From Welwitschia mirabilis (taxonomy: Eukaryota; Gnetophyta; Gnetopsida; Welwitschiales), in assembly GCA_051453625.1 (NCBI GenBank), contig JBOZIK010000001.1:15064432-15102517 (forward strand): a stretch of DNA of 38,086 nucleotides, written 5' to 3'. Positions 31,284 to 38,086 of this stretch are shown here, piece by piece. Every line of letters begins with the position of its first letter. Positions within the stretch are counted from its first letter, which is position 1. Below the pieces are notes generated by a model. The model searched no databases and was not told the DNA's origin. It saw nothing but the letters and a program-made list of their open reading frames with translations. A program made the translations under genes and the position numbers.

Positions 31284-32245
31284 TGATGGGTGGCTTATAT
31301 GATAAAATAAGTGTAAAAAGTATTACAAGATAATATTAAAAACTATAAAATGATGCTGGAAAAATGTAAAAACTATGCTATTACTAACCTAAAATAAGCA
31401 CATATCATTAAATAAAAATACATCAAAGGCTTGCTAAAGAACTAATTAAGACTTAACTATTTAGTTCAAAATTCATCATCATAATAGTCTTGTGATGAAG
31501 TTACTTGAACTAATCAAGTTATTTACTATAGCTTAATTACTATGTACATATATTACATCAAATGGAAATAATGAAAGAAACAAAACCTGATAAAAGTTAA
31601 GCACACTACTTAGTAATACTTATTTCTAAGTACTATAATTATCCTAGTTTATGTTTAGCTACACAAATAGGAGCAAGATAGAAGTAATATAATGTTACTT
31701 TTTTAAGTAATAAATTATGCATAAAATGATACTCAAATGCTTTTTGACTTTATATTGAAATATCACTTGCTACATAAAGATGACCTAAAACCATTTATCC
31801 TTTATAGGTAATACTATGAAGTGGAGGAAAATGTTGTTGATGCCTTTGTAGGCTAGCTAGAGTTACCTAACTTGACCTTTTTTTCTTGTCTAATTTTAGA
31901 ACTTTTTGTCAAAAAGATTCCCAACTTTGATGGTAACCACATTCTTATACCCTTGTTAGTTTTTCTATTTCCATTCCTTTCTCTTGAGGAATAGGTATAT
32001 GGTTGGGGTTGTTATGTTGATTCCCTACCTCAACCTTCTCTTTCATCTTCATGCTCGTTGGCATCCTATACCTAAAATGCAATAAGGAAATATATGCATA
32101 CTAACCTACTAACATATTAACTAATTAACCTATTAATTAGTAAGCATAAAGATAGATAAAAACATCTATTTGTTGATAAAATACATAATTAAGATAATGA
32201 AAAAAATGTCATTAATAAGTAAGATTTATATAAAATTTATCCTCA
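31284..32245 (-). repeat. Right (5') LTR of the gypsy element
   Basis: Plus-strand TGATGGGTGGCTTATATGAT to TTTATCCTCA, 962 bp, with TG..CA ends on both strands. Gag lies on its left, making it the 5' LTR of a minus-strand element. The sequence just inside (minus strand TTTACCGCTAGAAGAAGGAT) should be the primer-binding site, but I could not match it to a tRNA. Confidence 0.85.
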
Positions 32246-32399
32246 TCATGCATGAAAACTATTGTGCATATACATGAAATATTTTATTAATAAAATAAAT
32301 GAAGTGAAAAACCATGTAAACTAGCTAACCAAAAATGCTGACATAACCAAATTACAATATGAAATAAAAATGACACATGTTTTGGATTTGTTTCATTAT

Positions 32400-33500
32400 T
32401 GGTAAGATTGAAGATATAAGAAAGTTATTAGTTTAGTTTCTTTGACACCATCGAGCCTTTTTAATTTGTACATTTTCTTGTCAAACTTTTATGAGATAAT
32501 AAATGACCCTAATTAATTTGGTAAAAGTTTGAGATTTTTTTAATTAAATTCACTTTTAACACTAGATCACCTACATTGTACAACCTTGAATTTACATTCT
32601 TATTATATGCTTACTAATTTACTTCTCATAGAGTTTGCTTTATTGCAAGGATTTTACTTACTTTTCATTTAAATGTTTCAGTTTCTCAAGCCACATTTCC
32701 TTTTCTATATCAAATAATTCTAGATTTTGACTAGAATATTTAGTATGGAAATCTGAATTTGGGTAGGTAAGACTGCTTTGGTACCATATACTAATTGAAA
32801 TAGAGTAATTCTAATGGTAATTTTCACTATAGTATGGTAAGCCGATGGTGTGAAAGGCAATTTTTCATGCCATGATTTTTCATTCTTTTGCAACAACTTC
32901 TTGAGGTAGTTTATTATGACTTTATTAGTTGCCTCATCTTGTCTATTTTCTTAAGGGTAATACAATATAAAAAATGAGTGCTTTAATCTAAATTTTCTAA
33001 GAAAATTCCTTAATTTTCATGAATCAAACTATGGACTATTATTAATGATGATGACATAGGATATAATGTGCCAAATGTAGTGATGATATGATCAAGGATG
33101 AAATTTTATATTTATTTCGATGTTATTTATCTTAATGAAGTTACTTAAACCCATTTAGAAAAGTATTTTATTGTGGTAAGAATACATTTATATTGTCTCA
33201 ATGAGGTAGGTATCATATGATTATTTAAATCCATATCCTACCTCTTGAAGGCTTAAATTAGATTATAAGAAAAGAGTTGAGTAAGAAGTGGATGTATCAT
33301 GATGAAAATACTTGATAAGTATAACATGTTATTATCATCTTGAAATAGTTGTCATTTATTAATTTCAAAAAATAACTAGACCTTATCATGTGACTTAAGA
33401 ATAATCTTATCCTCTTGTGGTATTCACATAGTCTAACATGCATCTTTGTTAAAGCATGAATGACTTTTCTTGAATTTAAGCATCTCAATAAGATACCTTC
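32400..33500 (-). pseudogene. Second Ty3/gypsy integrase remnant (Tat-type)
   Basis: From right to left on the minus strand, the open piece 33488-33297 reads ALTKMHVRLCEYHKRIR and CYTYQVF, a decayed H2C2 zinc region. Then TTIKYFSKW (core), NYLKKLLQKNEKSWHEKLP, and FQLVYGTKAVLPTQIQIPY (core end), followed by YNKNVNSRLYNVGDLVLKVN (C-terminal domain). The LVYGTEAVLP spelling and GDLVLK tail are those of Tat-lineage gypsy elements. It differs clearly from the integrase at 26-27 kb, which reads LVYGKRA. It abuts the gypsy LTR at 32245, so the larger element probably inserted just downstream of this gene. Confidence 0.85.
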
Positions 33501-34045
33501 ATTTGACTTTTTATATAGCTAATCATGGATCAGAATGAGGCATGTTATTTGATCCTTGAAGTTTTGCTTATATAGCAATGAGAAATTTTATGATATCTTT
33601 TGATTGATATTATAATTTACTAGAATCTCATGCCATTTTTTATTTACCTAAGATCTTTTATTAATCAGCCTATTCCATTTTATGAAAACTCTAAATAAGC
33701 TATCATCAAGTGTTCATCAAGGAAATTTTAACTAATTATCATGTACCAAATTTTTTAAAATCAAGATTTAAGTTGAAAATGTCTTAATAAACAAGTTAAT
33801 ATAGAATATAAAATTTTATAAGGTTAATATCTTATATTAATTCTTAGATGTTTTGCTTTATAACTAATAGTTCGATAAGTATTATTTTGTACTTTGGCTT
33901 TATTAATTTAATTACTTATTTTAAAAAATTCCAGTGAGTTAAGGATTTGAAATTATTATGAATGGATATGCTCAATGTCTAAAGTTATTTTATTAGTTTT
34001 GGTAAATGTCTTAACTATGTTTATGTAATATTTTATTATTTCTAA
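33501..34045 (-). other. Probable RNase H side of the older gypsy element, unreadable
   Basis: By order this should be RNase H upstream of the second integrase, but no motif could be read with confidence. It ends in a 189-N gap (34046-34234). Confidence 0.35.
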
Positions 34046-34234
34046 NNNNNNNNNNNNNNNNNNNNNNNNNNNNNNNNNNNNNNNNNNNNNNNNNNNNNNN
34101 NNNNNNNNNNNNNNNNNNNNNNNNNNNNNNNNNNNNNNNNNNNNNNNNNNNNNNNNNNNNNNNNNNNNNNNNNNNNNNNNNNNNNNNNNNNNNNNNNNNN
34201 NNNNNNNNNNNNNNNNNNNNNNNNNNNNNNNNNN

Positions 34235-35520
34235 CTATGATGATGTCTCTTCATAACCTTTATCCTCTATTATAAATAGAACCTTCTTTCCCTCTTAAAT
34301 TTCATAGACCTTAATCTTATAGCCTAGAAAAGCCTTAGAGCCTTAGAACCTTAGATCCCTAAAATTTTTTAAATCTTCATCTTGATTTCCATATGATTCT
34401 TGGCTTTTGTTTCATTTTTTGTATGGTTTATGGACTTTTATTTCTTTTATGTTACAATTAATTATTACATGTTTTACATGTTTTATGGATCCCTCTCACT
34501 ATTTTGTAAGTCTTCTTTTTATGCATGTATTATTTTCATCATGAATTTAATTCTATGCTTAAATGGAAGGAAGTTATTAGAGTGGTCAAGGTAATGTTTG
34601 TGACCCATATAATTATGCATGACATGATGTCTTATGGATTCAGAGGTTTTATCCCATATGAAGGGTTTCTATTAGCCATAGAAATAAAGCTCTAGACAAA
34701 TGGGTATTTTTAACACCCTTTTCATGAAGCATATTATTCGTTGTAGATGCTTGGATTACTAAAACTTGAATATGTGTATACAAATTATTATATCTTGTAT
34801 GATGTCTTAATCATGTTTGATTTACTTGAGAATGCTATCTTGTATTTGAATACCTTCCATTTACCTTAACCTTATCATGGACCATATTGGAAGCTATGAA
34901 ATTTTCATGGTTTTCACTCCATATTTCTTGTGTAAAACATGTGTTAAAATTAGAGCTTGAATGCCAAAGAGGGAATAGAAAAAATCAAAATTATCATCTA
35001 GTTATTTTGAAAAATTATCTTGAAGTGAGATCTCTAGATCTTTGTAATTTTAATGATGTAATTATTATACCTTCCAAAAATGAATTTTATTCTTAAGATA
35101 GATTTGCTTATTCAAAACCTTTGTATTTTTAATATTGATTTTCTTTTAGAATTTTTGTATTTAAAGTGTTATATCTTTATTATAAACTTATTAATTTATA
35201 AGAATATCATCATCCCATAACTTTTACTTATTGCTAAATTAATCATTAGCATAATTATATGAAATGATAAAATATTAAGAGGAAATTAAAATTACCTTGG
35301 AATGGTTACATTTCATGATGTTATAGGATTAGATGAATTATATATGATTCTCATAAAAATTATTAGATGAAATATTAGTGTCTTCCCATATTAAATATTT
35401 TTCATAATGTTAATATTATACATAGTAGTGCTCTAATAATATAGTTTCATTTTTTGACTTTTCACATGATCTTTCTAAGCATAGAAGATGCATTATTAAA
35501 TCATTAGATTAAAATTCTGA
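34235..35520. other. AT-rich stretch with an isolated TATA-like box
   Basis: TATAAATA at 34271-34278 is followed by C/T-rich sequence and short CCTTAGA repeats (34315-34355), which resembles a promoter or LTR U3/R junction on the plus strand. No second LTR copy, coding motif or gene follows. Open frames at 34400-34594 and 34887-35096 show no domain. Confidence 0.35.
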
Positions 35521-35620
35521 ATTAAATTGTAGGGTGAGTGAAGCACATGGAATTTGAAACCATGACCTCACCTTCCATTTCTTTTCCCTCTTACTGTTAC
35601 GCCAACAAGCCCACGCTATA
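35520..35620 (-). mobile_element. tRNA-derived SINE-like head (A and B boxes)
   Basis: The minus strand carries an A-box-like TGGCGTAACAGTAAG (35590-35604). Some 40 bases later is a B-box-like GGTTTCAAATTCC (35549-35561), a decayed form of GGTTCGAATCC. Spacing and order fit an internal RNA polymerase III promoter. The sequence between and around does not fold as a tRNA cloverleaf with a clear acceptor stem, so a SINE head is likelier than a tRNA gene. The SINE body would run leftward, but no tail or target duplication was identified. Confidence 0.5.
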
Positions 35621-36291
35621 CAAGAAATCATTATGCATACATATGAGTATGTGACATTAGCCTATTATTATTTTTATTTATTTAAAATAAATTGGATTCA
35701 TACAGCTAACATTTTTATTAACTTTTATTCTCTTAACTATTACACTAGTCAAGGAAAATAATAAATAAAATGAAATGTTATGAATTTATTATGCCATCAC
35801 CATCTTTTGATATACAGCATAAAAAACTTGAGCAGTGTGATGTGTAGTGTTAATTATCCCATCCTTCCCATTTTCAACACCTGTGCAATTGTACCTTCTA
35901 CCATCTTCTTCTAGTTTTTAAACTATTTTCATCTATCTTACTTCATAATAGTTGATTAAGTACTTTGATGTTTATCTGAAGTAATTAATAAAATTTATAA
36001 GAAGAAATAAATTAGATGATGTATAGGTCCAGATCTCAACAAATTCAGGTGTCCACTTTTGATGAGTGATGGCAAATAGCTCCTTCTTCATCCTAGCATT
36101 TTTCTTTCTTGTTGCGATGCTAATTTATAAGAATCTAATGGTGTATTTTGAGTGATTTTGCAGGACATTTACATAGGTTTGAATGAAATACTGATGATTT
36201 TGGAGATCTAATAGGATGATTAATGGAACATATGATTCTTAGAATATTTAAAGGTTTCTCAGGTTTATTCTAATACTACATACCTGGAAGA

Positions 36292-36461
36292 AGGATTCAT
36301 AATGTAAAATACTGACTTACCTTTGAGATTGAAGATAAGGATGCCTATCATCCCCTTTATCATCCTCACAACAGGCAGGATGACAACACTACTGACATGG
36401 ACAAAAGCTATGGGGATGATAATGAGGCATGAAGCTAATGAAGTACCTTTTAACATAGGAT
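36292..36461. repeat. Gap-flanking duplicate, copy 1 (170 bp)
   Basis: Ends exactly at the 100-N gap 36462-36561. It differs from 36562-36731 at about four positions in 170 bases. Confidence 0.9.
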
Positions 36462-36561
36462 NNNNNNNNNNNNNNNNNNNNNNNNNNNNNNNNNNNNNNN
36501 NNNNNNNNNNNNNNNNNNNNNNNNNNNNNNNNNNNNNNNNNNNNNNNNNNNNNNNNNNNNN

Positions 36562-36731
36562 AGGATTCATAATGTAAAATACTGACTTACCTTTGAGAGT
36601 GAAGATAAGGATGCCTATCATCCCCTTTATCATCCTCACAATAGGCAGGATGACAACACTACTGACACGGACAAAAGCTATGGGGATGACAATGAGGCAT
36701 GAAGCTAATGAAGTACCTTTTAACATAGGAT
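36562..36731. repeat. Gap-flanking duplicate, copy 2 (170 bp)
   Basis: Begins exactly after the 100-N gap and repeats 36292-36461. The apparent 158-codon minus-strand frame over this area is this duplication plus N bases and is not a gene. Confidence 0.9.
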
Positions 36732-36889
36732 GACATCCCATTTGTTATCCTCACAATAGTTAGGATGACAACTATTTTTCTATGATTGAAAAGAATTATA
36801 TTTATAATGAAGTCAAGTGACTTATTTGAGCTATTAGGATTTCTTTTCCTACTTATAAGGTTGAGTTTTTAGAACCTCAATGTAAAACT

Positions 36890-36897
36890 ATAAATAC
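36890..36897 (+). promoter_or_regulatory. TATA-like box in the right-edge LTR
   Basis: TATAAATA within AAAACTATAAATACCTTTTT. It lies upstream of the putative R/U5 region and primer-binding site on the same strand. Confidence 0.45.
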
Positions 36898-37529
36898 CTT
36901 TTTCATCCTTCATTTTTGTTTGCATCTTTTGTACTGGATATACTTGTGACAAAAGATCGAAGGATAAGAAGTTCATCTAGTAGCTATAGAAAGGAGTTTT
37001 TTTTTTTGTTTTAGGCTAAGTCTGTTCCATTAAGTTACTACTATTTTATTACAAGTGGATGTAAATTTCTTGAATTAATCCAATTATTATTTGAATCAAT
37101 ACAAATTCTCTTTTCATTATAATTCAATGTATGTTCCTTATGGTTTAAGTTGGTCATAGTTAAGTGGTACTTTTATAATTTATTTAGATTATAAGGGCAA
37201 CCTTTGTTAAGATTAACTTTGGTTATTATTAGATTGTATTGTTATTACATTTCTATTTCATATTACATTCCTTATTCTACTTGATATATCTCATACTTTA
37301 TATTATTAGGAACAAGTTAAGTACTCTTTGTAATTGATCTAAATTATAGAGAGCTAGTTCTTATAACAGAAGATCTAGAAATCAATAGAATTCATTTCAT
37401 TTCCATTTGCATTATATATCCATTTGAATTACATTTCATTAAATTTATTTCCTTTTAGTTATTAACAAATAAAAGACTAAAAGAAACTGGTGGAAATCAA
37501 TTTTCTAACTCCAAGCTTAGTGTTTTCAT

Positions 37530-37670
37530 TGGGATTAGGACATTTGGGTGAACTCTTATCTATACTAGCATGTATTTTTCTATAAGATATTTGATTTATA
37601 GGTTTATCTAAAGGACTTCAAAATTATATAAATTCAGATCATAACATTTTGGTGTCATTTCTAAGAAATC
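37530..37670 (+). repeat. Gap-flanking duplicate, copy 1 (141 bp)
   Basis: Ends at the 100-N gap 37671-37770 and is repeated at 37771-37911 with about four differences. Confidence 0.9.
37650..37667 (+). promoter_or_regulatory. Primer-binding site of Athila/Tat type, mutated
   Basis: TGGTGTCATTTCTAAGAA resembles TGGCGCCGTTGCCGGGGA-type sites used by Athila/Tat elements. The changes are mainly C-to-T or G-to-A transitions. A second version, TGCTGCCATTTCTAAGAA, follows the gap at 37891-37908. Confidence 0.6.
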
Positions 37671-37770
37671 NNNNNNNNNNNNNNNNNNNNNNNNNNNNNN
37701 NNNNNNNNNNNNNNNNNNNNNNNNNNNNNNNNNNNNNNNNNNNNNNNNNNNNNNNNNNNNNNNNNNNNNN

Positions 37771-37911
37771 TGGGATTAGGACATTTGGGTGAACTCTTAT
37801 CTATACTAGCATGTATTTTTCTGTAAGATATTTGATTTATAGGTTTATCTAAAGGACTTCAAAATTATATAAATTCAGATCATAACATTTTGCTGCCATT
37901 TCTAAGAAAGC
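37771..37911 (+). repeat. Gap-flanking duplicate, copy 2 (141 bp), leading into the element interior
   Basis: Begins exactly after the 100-N gap and repeats 37530-37670. After the primer-binding site it runs on into GCGCACAAGGAGCTGAAG and AT-rich sequence to the window end, with no reading frame yet. Confidence 0.9.
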
Positions 37912-38086
37912 GCACAAGGAGCTGAAGAATTTTCATTAACTAGATAACTACCTTGAATATTTTATTTAGGTTATTTATTTCAATTAATGCTATATTTCTA
38001 GTTTAGTTTAAAGTAGATTTATTTTCATAAAATTTTATTTTCTGTAATTTTTTAAGGAATCTTGTCTTCTCTCTGTCATTTTAATA

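Larger units (their letters stand above)
16499..32245 (-). mobile_element. Large Ty3/gypsy retrotransposon, Tat/Athila branch, minus strand, rearranged
   Basis: LTRs at both ends in the same orientation (16499-17389 and 31284-32245) begin TGAGGATGAA or TGAGGATAAA on the minus strand. Reading leftward from the right LTR: gag (30.6-30.3 kb), retropepsin (29.3-29.1), RT and RNase H (28.5-27.6), integrase (27.1-26.5) and a conserved pol tail near 26.1 kb. RT-RH-IN order and motif spelling place it in Ty3/gypsy, near the Tat/Athila branch. Left of pol lie a duplicated ~970-bp segment, an inverted partial LTR, a copia RT fragment, an antisense frame (22.0-22.7 kb) and a sense accessory frame (20.1-17.5 kb) next to the left LTR. 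Flanks TTCAT and TCATG do not give a clean target duplication. The alternative is two related elements joined at the 24835-24934 gap. Confidence 0.75.
36200..37646 (+). repeat. LTR (right end) of a plus-strand Athila-like gypsy element
   Basis: The right boundary is set by ATAACA at 37641-37646 followed by a primer-binding site. A TATA-like box (CTATAAATACC, TATA core 36890-36897) and a following C/T-rich transcript-start-like region lie about 750 bases upstream, as in a long gypsy LTR. The left boundary is not determined; 36200 is a placeholder. The rest of the element lies beyond the window. Confidence 0.5.

Noticed and set aside
16494-32250. TTCAT / TCATG as target duplication of the gypsy element
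   Set aside because: The pair matches only if the LTR boundary is shifted by one base, so it was not used as evidence.
35549-35604. Possible tRNA gene on the minus strand
   Set aside because: A and B boxes are present, but no acceptor stem pairing or plausible anticodon loop could be traced. A SINE head fits better.
36265-36741. 158-codon minus-strand frame
   Set aside because: Built from a 170-bp segment duplicated on either side of a 100-N gap plus the N bases. No domain, and it lies within a probable LTR U3.
1-38086. CRISPR arrays, bacterial operons, rRNA genes or a novel defence-type system
   Set aside because: No regularly spaced identical repeats, no ribosome-binding-site/ORF chains and no rRNA signatures. 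Composition, introns and LTR elements show plant nuclear DNA.

Overview
The window is nuclear DNA from a flowering plant. The evidence is one intron-containing isoflavone-reductase-like gene at the left edge, followed by about 36 kb of very AT-rich, CpG-poor, gene-free DNA made almost wholly of decayed LTR retrotransposons. I cannot name the species. No bacterial, organellar or CRISPR features were seen. Assembly gaps (runs of N) lie at 254-1222, 5050-5149, 9355-9454, 11859-11868, 12134-12168, 18611-18620, 19036-19043, 24835-24934, 34046-34234, 36462-36561 and 37671-37770. Five of these are exactly 100 N, which suggests scaffolding joins of unknown true length.

Layout. (1) 1-1503: an internal exon and the last exon of an isoflavone-reductase / phenylcoumaran-benzylic-ether-reductase family gene, with a gap between them and a possible poly(A) signal. 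(2) 1966-11784: a three-level nest. A small minus-strand copia-type element with ~195-bp LTRs and an exact initiator-tRNA primer-binding site was split in its left LTR by an 8.8-kb Ty1/copia element (2071-10853). The 3' LTR of that copia was later hit by another LTR (9268-9583), which has a perfect 5-bp target duplication. (3) 11785-16498: AT-rich, diverged repeats, no recognisable gene. (4) 16499-32245: a large minus-strand Ty3/gypsy element of the Tat/Athila branch. Its LTRs are at both ends, and gag, protease, RT, RNase H and integrase remnants run leftward from the right LTR. Beyond pol there are two extra decayed reading frames, one antisense to pol. An inverted, truncated copy of its own LTR, a copia RT fragment and a ~1-kb direct duplication sit inside it around a gap. 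(5) 32246-34045: a second, older gypsy integrase on the minus strand, which the 16.5-32.2 kb element appears to have entered. (6) 34235-38086: AT-rich DNA with a tRNA-derived SINE-like head and, at the right edge, the LTR and primer-binding site of a plus-strand Athila-like element that runs out of the window. Two gap-flanking near-identical duplications here look like assembly artefacts.

All the transposon genes are dead: frameshifts and many in-frame stops. Many of the stops fall where the family has glutamine (CAG/CAA to TAG/TAA), as expected from long-term cytosine methylation and deamination. The only probable cellular gene is the reductase. The less ordinary material is the nested stack, the repeated GTCGAC-centred motif in the copia U3, and the extra frames of the gypsy element.
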